Source: Desulfobacteraceae bacterium (GTDB lineage Bacteria; Desulfobacterota; DSM-4660; Desulfatiglandales; JALVMZ01). From it: a DNA stretch of 7,146 nt. Below, piece by piece: positions 1-6,017 of this stretch. Where the stretch lies: contig JALVMZ010000068.1 in assembly GCA_027032655.1 (NCBI GenBank), positions 1-7,146 on the forward strand, read 5' to 3'. The notes under the pieces are model-generated. The model was not told the DNA's origin, searched no databases, and was given only the letters and a program-made list of their open reading frames with translations. How positions within the stretch are numbered: the stretch's first letter is position 1; every line of letters starts with the position of its first letter. Made by a program: the position numbers and the translations under genes.

Positions 1-880
1 TCACATTTACAAGACCCCATACTGCATCTGCCTTAAAGTGTTTCTCTATAGAGGAATCAAAGAGGACCGATACCCGTGGCGGAAATTCATCATCTCCTTT
101 CCACAGGAGATAATAAACAGGAATCCTGGGAAATGCCTGCAGTATGAATGATGCATCTGCCATATCCACTTCCTTTCCTCCAAGAAGTCGGGATGCCCTT
201 TTAAAGCCCTCCAGGTCGTATCCAAATCTTTCCAGCACAGGTTTTATCTTTAATTCATGGGGTCCTTGAAAGAAATGCCCGTCTTTCATCTCCTTTACTG
301 TTATCAGATTATGTGAGAGGGGTTCATCTTTTGAATAAAGGAGATAGACAAGCATTATAAGTTCAAGCATGGGATAATGCACCCTCTCCCATTCATTCCC
401 CTCCATTCTGAAAATAGCCTTCTCATCAGTATCCACCCTCAGATAATCTGAAAGGAACGGAACCATATATCCTTTCCTCTCATGAGCCCTGACAAGTGCC
501 CTTGAGCACACGGATTCCACATCCATTGCCTTTAGTTCATCCCAGTATGATTCGGGGATGACAATGGGATTTCCCGATGGTCCTATTGATGGGGGATATT
601 CTCTTTTTCTTCGCATCTGCATATTTAAAAAACCCTCACTAAAAGGATATCTGTTTTTAGAAAATACCTCACAGGGAAAAGACCTGCAATCCCTCATGCA
701 GTATTGTAATTCTTTATTAACCGCACAGTTCAGGACCTGGCATGGTGCACCAAATATTCTTATCTGAGCGTTTAGTTTTCTCTTTGCCTCAGGGCTTTTG
801 CCATGACCACATGTGGAACATATTCCCGCAACCTTGAGCCAGCATACATCACAATTTATACCGCATGCACCTGTTCCCAT
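1..880 (-). CDS. Cys-rich domain plus DUF3786 protein, partial (3' end off the window)
   Basis: Reading the minus strand from the ATG at 880-878 gives 293 open codons to the window edge with no stop, so only the C-terminus is missing. Residues 1-70 hold ten cysteines (6, 10, 13, 21, 24, 47, 52, 61, 65, 70), including a CGINCDVC start and a CSTC pair; this looks like a DUF3795-like or Fe-S/zinc binding module. From about residue 118 the protein matches my memory of DUF3786: a KGYMVPFL strand, an RVD element, GGKEVDMADASF, and the closing PRIPVYYLLWKGDDEFPP followed by VLFD. DUF3786 proteins occur mostly in anaerobes and have no established function that I know of. The family normally ends 15-30 residues after VLFD, so little is lost. 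An AAGGAT ribosome site (888-893) sits 7 bases before the ATG. It is divergent from the transporter operon and may be unrelated to it. The domain call is fairly sure, the role unknown. Confidence 0.85.
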   Translation of the reverse strand, partial: MGTGACGINCDVCWLKVAGICSTCGHGKSPEAKRKLNAQIRIFGAPCQVLNCAVNKELQYCMRDCRSFPCEVFSKNRYPFSEGFLNMQMRRKREYPPSIGPSGNPIVIPESYWDELKAMDVESVCSRALVRAHERKGYMVPFLSDYLRVDTDEKAIFRMEGNEWERVHYPMLELIMLVYLLYSKDEPLSHNLITVKEMKDGHFFQGPHELKIKPVLERFGYDLEGFKRASRLLGGKEVDMADASFILQAFPRIPVYYLLWKGDDEFPPRVSVLFDSSIEKHFKADAVWGLVNV

Positions 881-887
881 AATTACA

Positions 888-893
888 ATCCTT
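888..893 (-). promoter_or_regulatory. Ribosome binding site of the DUF3786 gene
   Basis: On the minus strand AAGGAT lies 7 bases before the ATG at 880-878. It supports this start, which also keeps the CGINC cysteine cluster in the protein. Confidence 0.55.
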
Positions 894-927
894 ATTGTTC
901 AAAGTCGCTGATATAAAGCTCTATGTC

Positions 928-943
928 AATGGATTTTTCCATT
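928..943. promoter_or_regulatory. Inverted repeat AATGGA-TTTT-TCCATT in the divergent region
   Basis: A perfect 6-base stem with a TTTT loop. It overlaps the leftward TATAAT (941-946) and its predicted start point near 934. That position would suit an operator, or an RNA hairpin at the very start of the leader. No regulator gene is visible in the window to match it. Confidence 0.3.
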
Positions 944-946
944 ATA
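941..946 (-). promoter_or_regulatory. Candidate -10 element for the leftward gene
   Basis: The minus strand reads a perfect TATAAT here. No good -35 sits 16-18 bases upstream (the best hexamers are GCTTTT, CTTTTA or TGCTTT), so it would need an activator or be weak. It would start transcription near 934, about 54 bases before the DUF3786 ATG. A perfect TTGACA also occurs on this strand at 929-924 but has no matching -10 downstream, so I prefer the TATAAT. Confidence 0.3.
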
Positions 947-955
947 AACATCTCA

Positions 956-984
956 TTGATATTAAAAGCACATTTTACTAAAAT
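956..984 (+). promoter_or_regulatory. Sigma70-like promoter of the TRAP/dehydratase operon
   Basis: TTGATA at 956-961 and TAAAAT at 979-984 are separated by exactly 17 bases; each hexamer matches the consensus at five of six positions. The predicted start is near 991, giving a leader of about 54 bases before the dctP ATG at 1045. It is the only promoter-like site of this quality I see pointing rightward in the gap. Confidence 0.55.
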
Positions 985-988
985 GCAC

Positions 989-1001
989 CAAAGTTACTTT
1001 G
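989..1001. promoter_or_regulatory. Palindrome over the predicted transcription start (candidate operator)
   Basis: CAAAGTTACTTTG is a perfect 13-base palindrome around position 995. It begins 5 bases after the -10 box and covers the predicted start point (about 991), a classic repressor position. A lone CAAAGT half-site also occurs at 900-905. The cognate regulator is not in the window. Confidence 0.35.
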
Positions 1002-1044
1002 AAAATTATCATTGAATCTTTAATAGTAGTCTGGAGGATAAAAA

Positions 1045-2127
1045 ATGAAAAGAACAATTTTGGGTGGGGTTATCCTTTCAGTCTTTTTTCTTATTTTTAG
1101 AATGCATTCCGGCTTTGCTGAAGATAGGATAATATGGAAGGCACAGTCAAGTTATCCTGCAGGACTTCCTCAATTATATGAGCCAGCAGTTCATTTCAAG
1201 AAGATAGTCGAAGAAATCACGGATGGCAGGCTTATTATAAAGATGAATCCCGGGGGTGCAATAGTTCCCTCTAAGGAGGTATTTGATGCGGTAAGCTCGG
1301 GAGTGCTTGATATTGGTTTTACATGGGCCGGCTGGTGGATAGGGAAATTTCCTGCAGCAGTCCTGTTTGGAAATTCATACCCCAATGGGCTCCAGATGCG
1401 AGAAATGCTTGCATGGATATACACAGGAGGAGGGCTTGAGCTATGGAATGAGCTTTACAGAGGTTATGGTGTGGTGGTTCTGCCTCCTTATGGAATGCTG
1501 GGTTCTGAGAATTTCTGCTGGTCAAGAAAACCCATAAACAGCCTTCAGGACTTCAAAGGCCTTAAATTCAGGACAGTTGGCATATGGGGTAAATGCCTTG
1601 AAAGACTGGGGGCACGAGTGGTAAGCCTCCCTGGAGGCGAGGTCTATCCTGCCCTTGAAAGGGGGGTAATTGATGCAGCAGAGTTTGCAACCCCTGCAAT
1701 TGATAAAAAGCTGGGATTTCAGGAGATATGTAAGTTCCTGAAGGTTCCAGGAATACATGAACCATGTGCCCCGCTGGAGACCTTGGTAAATGAGAGGACA
1801 TGGAAGAAGCTACCTGATGATCTAAAAAACAAAGTAAAGTATGCCCTTATGCTATCATGTTTTAATGCAATAAATCTTTCCATGAAACAGGATGCAGAGG
1901 CCATGAATTTCTTTCTGAATTATCCTGGCCTTCATGTATCACGCCTATCAGATAAGATGATTCAGGAGATTGTAAAGATAGGAAATGAAGAGCTTGATAA
2001 ATATGCCAGAAAGGACCCCATGTTCGCCAGGGTTCTGAAGTCCCAGAGGGACTTCAGGAAACTGGTGGAGCCCTATGCATCCTTAGTCAGGCTTCCATAT
2101 CCGTATGGTAGCTCTCTTATAAAATAA
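1045..2127 (+). CDS. dctP: TRAP transporter substrate-binding protein DctP (TakP-like)
   Basis: This is the periplasmic receptor of a tripartite ATP-independent transporter; it captures an organic acid and hands it to the DctQM membrane pair. The 360-residue length is normal. Residues 1-25 form a signal peptide (KR start, hydrophobic VILSVFFLIF, likely cleavage after GFA25). The DctP core is clear: GG-rich segment and SSGVLDIGFTW at 84-94, KFRTVG at 174-179 with R176 in the place of the conserved carboxylate-binding arginine, then SLPGGEVYPALERGVIDA (194-211) and a GIHEP motif at 236-240. The last two resemble TakP and related 2-oxo/2-hydroxy-acid receptors rather than C4-dicarboxylate or sialate receptors; that ligand class is inference. 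A GGAGGA ribosome site (1033-1038) lies 6 bases before the ATG. First gene of the operon, 17 bases before dctQ. Confidence 0.95.
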   Translation: MKRTILGGVILSVFFLIFRMHSGFAEDRIIWKAQSSYPAGLPQLYEPAVHFKKIVEEITDGRLIIKMNPGGAIVPSKEVFDAVSSGVLDIGFTWAGWWIGKFPAAVLFGNSYPNGLQMREMLAWIYTGGGLELWNELYRGYGVVVLPPYGMLGSENFCWSRKPINSLQDFKGLKFRTVGIWGKCLERLGARVVSLPGGEVYPALERGVIDAAEFATPAIDKKLGFQEICKFLKVPGIHEPCAPLETLVNERTWKKLPDDLKNKVKYALMLSCFNAINLSMKQDAEAMNFFLNYPGLHVSRLSDKMIQEIVKIGNEELDKYARKDPMFARVLKSQRDFRKLVEPYASLVRLPYPYGSSLIK

Positions 2128-2144
2128 GGGGGCTCGTTCATTTT

Positions 2145-2651
2145 ATGGATTATATAAACAGGATTAACGACTGGATTGCAAAGGCAGTGGCATATCTTGT
2201 GCCCCTGCTCATCCTGGAGCTGGTTTATGATACCTTTTCACGATACCTGTTCAATGCACCAACTGAGTGGTCATATGACATATCTTATATGTTATATGGA
2301 GCCATTTTTATGCTGGGATCAGCACACACCCTTAAGCTTGATAGACATGTAAGGATTGAAAGTATCTATTCAAGACTATCCCTGCGGGGAAGGGCAATTA
2401 TAGACGGGATATGCTATTTGATTTTATACTTTCCATCCACTATTGCACTGCTCTATTTTGGGACCATTTTTGCCATAAAATCATGGAAGATGTGGGAATC
2501 AGGCGGGGAGAGCATGTGGCAGCCCCCCATCTACCCATTTAAGACAGTCCTGCCCCTGAGTGCCCTTTTGCTATTTCTTCAGGGGATTGTCCAGTTTATT
2601 GGCTGTGTCAAGATCGCATTTGGAAGGGAAAATGTTGATTCAGAGTCCTGA
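2145..2651 (+). CDS. dctQ: TRAP transporter small permease DctQ
   Basis: The small membrane subunit of the TRAP transporter, needed with DctM for sodium- or proton-driven uptake. At 168 residues it has the usual length, with four hydrophobic segments near 13-33, 47-66, 86-107 and 131-153. Family signatures are RYLFNAPTEWSYDISY (33-48), a GSAHTLKLDRHVRIE stretch (58-72) and WQPPIYPFKTVLP (125-137). The AAGGGGG ribosome site overlaps the dctP stop and lies 12 bases before the ATG, which is rather far and hints at coupling to dctP translation. The last 20 bases overlap the start of dctM. The substrate is set by DctP, not by this subunit. Confidence 0.92.
   Translation: MDYINRINDWIAKAVAYLVPLLILELVYDTFSRYLFNAPTEWSYDISYMLYGAIFMLGSAHTLKLDRHVRIESIYSRLSLRGRAIIDGICYLILYFPSTIALLYFGTIFAIKSWKMWESGGESMWQPPIYPFKTVLPLSALLLFLQGIVQFIGCVKIAFGRENVDSES
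2622..2628 (+). promoter_or_regulatory. Ribosome binding site that sets the dctM start
   Basis: GGAAGGG ends 3 bases before the ATG at 2632. It supports starting DctM there rather than at the earlier in-frame ATG at 2560, which would add 24 residues and lie deep inside dctQ. Confidence 0.6.
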
Positions 2652-3963
2652 ATTGCTTGTATTGATCCTTTTTCTTACCCTCATAATGGGTCTTGCATCA
2701 GGTTTTCCTGTTGCGTTTTCCATGTTGGGTGCATCTCTTATAGTGGGAATTCTGGGAATCGGCACTGGATTCTTTCATATGATGATTCTGAGAGTATTTG
2801 AGACCATGCATAACTATATCCTGGTATCCATTATCCTCTTTGTATATATGGGAATTATGCTTGAAAGGTCCGGGGTTGCAGAAAGGCTCTTTTCCTCAAT
2901 CCATATAATACTTGGTGCTCTTAAAGGCGGACTTGCCCTTGCAGTGGTGGTTGTGTGCACCATAATGGCAGCAGCAACAGGTATTATGGGAGCACCTGTA
3001 ATAATAATGGGGCTATTTGCCCTCCCCCAGATGCTTGATAAAGGATATGATCCAGCACTTAGCTGTGGAACCATCTGTGCGGGTGGAACACTTGGAATCC
3101 TGATTCCACCAAGTATTATGCTTATAGTCTATGGACCAATGGCAGGTATATCAGTTGGAAAACTATTCATGGCAGCAATAATCCCTGGGCTCATACTTTC
3201 AATTCTTTATGCATTATATATAATAATAACATGTTATATTAATCCAAGACTGGGACCCCCTGTGCCTCAGAGTCAAAGGCAGATCCCGATAAAAAAGAAA
3301 TTTTATATAGTGTTGACATCATTACTTCCACCCATGTTCTTGATACTTGCTGTGCTTGGCACAATATTTTTTGGAATTGCAGCCCCCACTGAGGCATCTG
3401 CTGTAGGAGCATTTGCCAGCATTATTCTTGCCCTTTGCTATGGTAGAGTTGACTTTAAAACCCTCAGGGAATCATTTTATGAGAGCATGATAATTTCAAG
3501 TATGATACTCATAATAGTTGCTTCAGCATTTGTCTTTACCGGTACATTCATGTTAATCGGTGGAGGGGATATTGTAAAAGAGCTCCTGCTTTCCATTCCT
3601 TTCGGAAAATGGGGTGTTTTAATAGTAATGATGTCGGCGTTTTTTCTTTTTGGTCTTTTCATGGAATGGGTCGGCATTGTTCCAATACTTGTTCCCATAT
3701 TCACTCCGATTCTCCAGGAGATGGGACTTGATCCACTCTGGTGTGCAATCCTGTTCTGTGTTACAATGCAGACATCTTTTCTCACTCCGCCAATGGCCCC
3801 TGCCCTCTTTTATATAAAAGGAGTGGCCCCACCCCAGGTTGAATTCGGGGCACATATCGTGAGGGGAACAGTGCCTTTTATTGTGCTTCAACTGATAGGT
3901 TTAACCATTATTACAATCTTCCCCTCCCTTGTTACAGTTCTTCCAGGAATACTGGGAGGCTGA
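2632..3963 (+). CDS. dctM: TRAP transporter large permease DctM
   Basis: The large membrane subunit, which carries the substrate path. From the ATG at 2632 it has 443 residues, typical for DctM (about 425-445), and starts like the family (SPELLVLILFLTL, then GFPVAFSMLGAS at 24-35). Further signatures are GGTLGILIPPSI (151-162), GIAAPTEASAVGA (248-260), GLFMEWVGIVPILVPIFTPI (341-360) and SFLTPPMAPALFYIKGVAPP (382-401); the hydrophobic runs fit the usual 12 or so membrane segments. An in-frame ATG at 2560 is possible but has no ribosome site and adds a non-family peptide. The 20-base overlap with dctQ suggests termination-reinitiation coupling, keeping the two subunits in step. The dehydratase starts 27 bases after the stop. 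Confidence 0.95.
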   Translation: MLIQSPELLVLILFLTLIMGLASGFPVAFSMLGASLIVGILGIGTGFFHMMILRVFETMHNYILVSIILFVYMGIMLERSGVAERLFSSIHIILGALKGGLALAVVVVCTIMAAATGIMGAPVIIMGLFALPQMLDKGYDPALSCGTICAGGTLGILIPPSIMLIVYGPMAGISVGKLFMAAIIPGLILSILYALYIIITCYINPRLGPPVPQSQRQIPIKKKFYIVLTSLLPPMFLILAVLGTIFFGIAAPTEASAVGAFASIILALCYGRVDFKTLRESFYESMIISSMILIIVASAFVFTGTFMLIGGGDIVKELLLSIPFGKWGVLIVMMSAFFLFGLFMEWVGIVPILVPIFTPILQEMGLDPLWCAILFCVTMQTSFLTPPMAPALFYIKGVAPPQVEFGAHIVRGTVPFIVLQLIGLTIITIFPSLVTVLPGILGG

Positions 3964-3990
3964 CGAGAGTAAAGATCAAAAGGAGGCATT

Positions 3991-5628
3991 ATGAAATCAG
4001 ACATATTAAAAAAGGACATAGCAACCCTGCCCCATAGGGCACTATTAATGTGCACGGGTCTCAAGAAAGAGGACCTTGACCCTGAAAAGCCCTTCATAGG
4101 AATTGCAAACAGTTACAACAACATAATACCGGGTCACATTCACTTAAATGAACTTGCCCAGGAGGTAAAAAGGGGAATAAGGGATGCAGGGGGTGTGCCC
4201 TTTGAATGGGGAGTGCCCGGAGTCTGCGATGGAATAGCCATGTATGTGGAGATGCGACTCAGCCTTCCGAGCAGGGAGCATATTGCAGACAATATTGAAA
4301 TAATGGTGCTCTCCCATTCCTTAGATGGCTGGGTGGGACTTACAAACTGTGATAAGATTACCCCGGGAATGCTTATGGCTGCAGGAAGACTCAATCTGCC
4401 AGCCATTATATTGACAGGTGGCCCCATGAAGGCCAACATAATTGATGGAAAAAAACGCCATCCAATTGAGGGATTCGCCCTGGTTGGAATGATAAAATCA
4501 GGTAAAATCACACGGGAAGAGGCAGAGGAACAACTCTTTCAAATGACATGTGGCGAAGGCTCGTGCGTTGGCCTTTATACAGCAAATACTATGGCAGTGG
4601 TAACAGAGGCCTTGGGGATGTCCCTTCCTGGATGCGCCACAACCCCTGCCATTGATCCCAAGAAAAGGCTTCAGGCATATGAGACAGGAAAAAAGATTGT
4701 GGAACTGGTTAAAAGGGATATAAGACCAAGGGAGATAATGCAAGAGCATGCCTTTGAGAATGCGATCAGGGTGGATATGGCAATGGGGGGTTCAACAAAT
4801 ACGGTCCTACACATACCTGCCATTGCAAAGGAAGCAGGGGTTGATATTCCCGTTGAGCTGTTTGACAGGATATCAAGAGAGACCCCAAATCTCTGCTCAA
4901 TTATTCCAGCAGGCCCATATGAAATGGCAGATGTAAACAGTGCAGGGGGTGTGCCAGCAGTGCTTAAAAGGCTGCGAGATGCTCTCAAGCCTTCTCCCAC
5001 AGTTGTGGGTCTATCCATTCTGGATATCGCAGATCGTTCAAACATACTTAATGATGATGTGATAAGGCCCGTTAATAATCCCTACCACAAGGAAGGGGGC
5101 ATCGCCATTCTTAAGGGAAACATAGCAAATAGTTCGGTAATTAAGCAGACCGCAGTATCACCTGATGTGATGAAGCACTCTGGTCCTGCAAGGGTATTTC
5201 ACACAGAACAGGAACTCCTTGATGTCATTGAAAAGGGGAAACTGAATGAGGGTGATGTGGTGGTCCTGCCCTATCAGGGCCCGGCAGGTGCACCGGGTAT
5301 GCCCGAGATGCTAACCCCCACTGATGCCATTAAGGGAGCCGGGTTTAAAAGGGTGGCACTTATAACTGATGGCAGATTTTCAGGTGCAACCACAGGCCCC
5401 TGCATTGGTCATGTGGAGATGGAGGCATACAATGGTGGTGCAATTGGTGCAATCAGGGATGGAGATATTATTGAAATAGATGTGCCTGAGAGGAAAATCA
5501 ATGTGCTTTTAAGTGATGAGGAGATTAAAAAGAGACTTGAGGATAGAAGAGTCCCTGAGCGAAAACTCACACCTTTACTTGCATCCTACAAGGAAAGATT
5601 CAAAGGATTCAACTGCTATGGCAGATAA
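3991..5628 (+). CDS. IlvD/Edd-family dehydratase (ilvD-like), likely catabolic
   Basis: A cytoplasmic Fe-S dehydratase of the dihydroxy-acid/phosphogluconate dehydratase family, which converts 2,3-dihydroxy acids to 2-oxo acids. The 545 residues match the family. Visible are IPGHIHL (46-52), VCDGIAM (78-84), NCDKITPGMLMAA (119-131), CGEGSC (187-192), GGSTNTVLH (266-274), SAGGVPAV (317-324), KHSGPARVF (395-403), GAPGMPEML (433-441) and GRFSGATTG (461-469). By family knowledge C120 and C192 are cluster ligands, E87, D121, K122 and E439 bind Mg, and S464 is the base. The cysteine of the PCN motif of the [2Fe-2S] type is absent; PGH is present as in E. coli IlvD, so a [4Fe-4S] cluster is possible. 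Odd points: the usual GHEGM after DGIAM is YVEM, one residue shorter, and the usual PEA near 477 is MEA. No ilvB or ilvC is nearby, and TRAP genes precede it, so a sugar-acid or hydroxy-acid catabolic role is more likely than valine/isoleucine synthesis. AGGAGG (3981-3986) precedes the ATG. Confidence 0.92.
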   Translation: MKSDILKKDIATLPHRALLMCTGLKKEDLDPEKPFIGIANSYNNIIPGHIHLNELAQEVKRGIRDAGGVPFEWGVPGVCDGIAMYVEMRLSLPSREHIADNIEIMVLSHSLDGWVGLTNCDKITPGMLMAAGRLNLPAIILTGGPMKANIIDGKKRHPIEGFALVGMIKSGKITREEAEEQLFQMTCGEGSCVGLYTANTMAVVTEALGMSLPGCATTPAIDPKKRLQAYETGKKIVELVKRDIRPREIMQEHAFENAIRVDMAMGGSTNTVLHIPAIAKEAGVDIPVELFDRISRETPNLCSIIPAGPYEMADVNSAGGVPAVLKRLRDALKPSPTVVGLSILDIADRSNILNDDVIRPVNNPYHKEGGIAILKGNIANSSVIKQTAVSPDVMKHSGPARVFHTEQELLDVIEKGKLNEGDVVVLPYQGPAGAPGMPEMLTPTDAIKGAGFKRVALITDGRFSGATTGPCIGHVEMEAYNGGAIGAIRDGDIIEIDVPERKINVLLSDEEIKKRLEDRRVPERKLTPLLASYKERFKGFNCYGR

Positions 5629-5655
5629 TAGAAGAGCCCTTTAGGAGATTGTGTA

Positions 5656-5679
5656 ATGGTAAAAATTTTCAGGAGGTGA
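5656..5679 (+). other. Possible seven-residue leader mini-cistron before the cupin gene
   Basis: The 55-base gap after the dehydratase holds ATG-GTA-AAA-ATT-TTC-AGG-AGG-TGA (MVKIFRR). An AGGAGA (5643-5648) lies 7 bases before this ATG, a good initiation site. The two AGG codons are themselves the Shine-Dalgarno of the cupin gene and the TGA lies within the same element, so a ribosome on the mini-cistron would cover it and release 4 bases before the cupin ATG. It may couple or throttle cupin translation, or may be chance in purine-rich DNA. Confidence 0.2.
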
Positions 5680-5680
5680 T
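5671..5680 (+). promoter_or_regulatory. Near-perfect Shine-Dalgarno of the cupin gene
   Basis: AGGAGGTGAT pairs along ten bases with the usual 16S anti-Shine-Dalgarno end and lies 3 bases before the ATG at 5684 (7 bases counted from AGGAGG). It is the strongest ribosome site in the operon and fixes this start. Confidence 0.75.
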
Positions 5681-5683
5681 TCA

Positions 5684-5998
5684 ATGAAAAAGTTAAATAT
5701 AATAGATGAAAATGCATTTAATGATTCTCATATGACAAGATTACTTGTCCATGACTCTCCCTATTTCAAGATATTGAACTTTAATTTCAGGAAAGGGCAG
5801 GAATTACCTGTTCATTCGCACGACATAGAAGGCCAGGTGAGCATTTTTGTATTAGAAGGAGAGGGAGAATTCCTGAGTAAAGATAAACGCATTTCTGCAA
5901 AAAGAGGAGATATATTAATCTCGGATATAAGTGAACCCCATGGAATCAGGGCAGATAAAGACATGAGAGTCCTGGTTACAATAGCTCCCCCGATTTAA
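5684..5998 (+). CDS. Small single-domain cupin (Cupin_2 type)
   Basis: A 104-residue beta-barrel protein, the minimal length for a one-domain cupin. Motif 1 runs from G38 with HSH at 44-46 (H44, H46), a third ligand that should be E49 or Q51, and VLEGEGEF at 56-63. Motif 2 is AKRGDILISD (72-81) with EPHGIRA (84-90), where H86 is the expected last metal ligand; the end MRVLVTIAPPI is shared with uncharacterised small cupins I recall. The residue spacing after HSH is one longer than the usual E-x6-G pattern. Small cupins can be isomerases, lyases, dioxygenases or mere binding proteins, so no reaction can be named. Its place between dehydratase and MetE-like gene, in the same direction, suggests it acts on a pathway intermediate. 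The DNA looks AT-richer than the dehydratase gene, especially at its 5' end. Confidence 0.88.
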   Translation: MKKLNIIDENAFNDSHMTRLLVHDSPYFKILNFNFRKGQELPVHSHDIEGQVSIFVLEGEGEFLSKDKRISAKRGDILISDISEPHGIRADKDMRVLVTIAPPI

Positions 5999-6017
5999 GG
6001 ATTCAAGGAGTTTTGAT

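Noticed and set aside
558..767. 69-residue plus-strand open frame
   Set aside because: It is the antisense shadow of the DUF3786 gene, with no ribosome site and no recognisable motif.
999..1026. Alternative promoter TTGAAA with TAATAG
   Set aside because: The -10 matches only three of six positions with a 16-base spacer; TTGATA-N17-TAAAAT upstream is clearly better.
1625..1638. GCCTCC-CT-GGAGGC hairpin in dctP
   Set aside because: A two-base loop is not a realistic hairpin and the bases encode the conserved SLPGGE motif; no T-tract follows.
2560..2631. Longer DctM start at the ATG at 2560
   Set aside because: It adds 24 residues unlike the family, lies far inside dctQ and has no ribosome site; the ATG at 2632 has GGAAGGG just before it and gives a normal DctM N-terminus.
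4140..4511. 123-residue minus-strand open frame inside the dehydratase gene
   Set aside because: The opposite strand is a strongly conserved IlvD-family region; the minus frame is proline/serine-rich shadow sequence with no domain.
4671..5045. 124-residue minus-strand open frame inside the dehydratase gene
   Set aside because: Same reason: antisense to conserved GGSTNTVLH and SAGGVPAV coding sequence.
3991..5628. Biosynthetic dihydroxy-acid dehydratase for valine and isoleucine
   Set aside because: Not excluded, but there are no ilvB, ilvC or leu genes nearby, a TRAP transporter precedes it, and active-site motifs differ; a catabolic role is preferred.
5629..5683. Terminator or promoter between dehydratase and cupin
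   Set aside because: No stem followed by T-tract and no paired -35/-10 hexamers could be found in these 55 bases.
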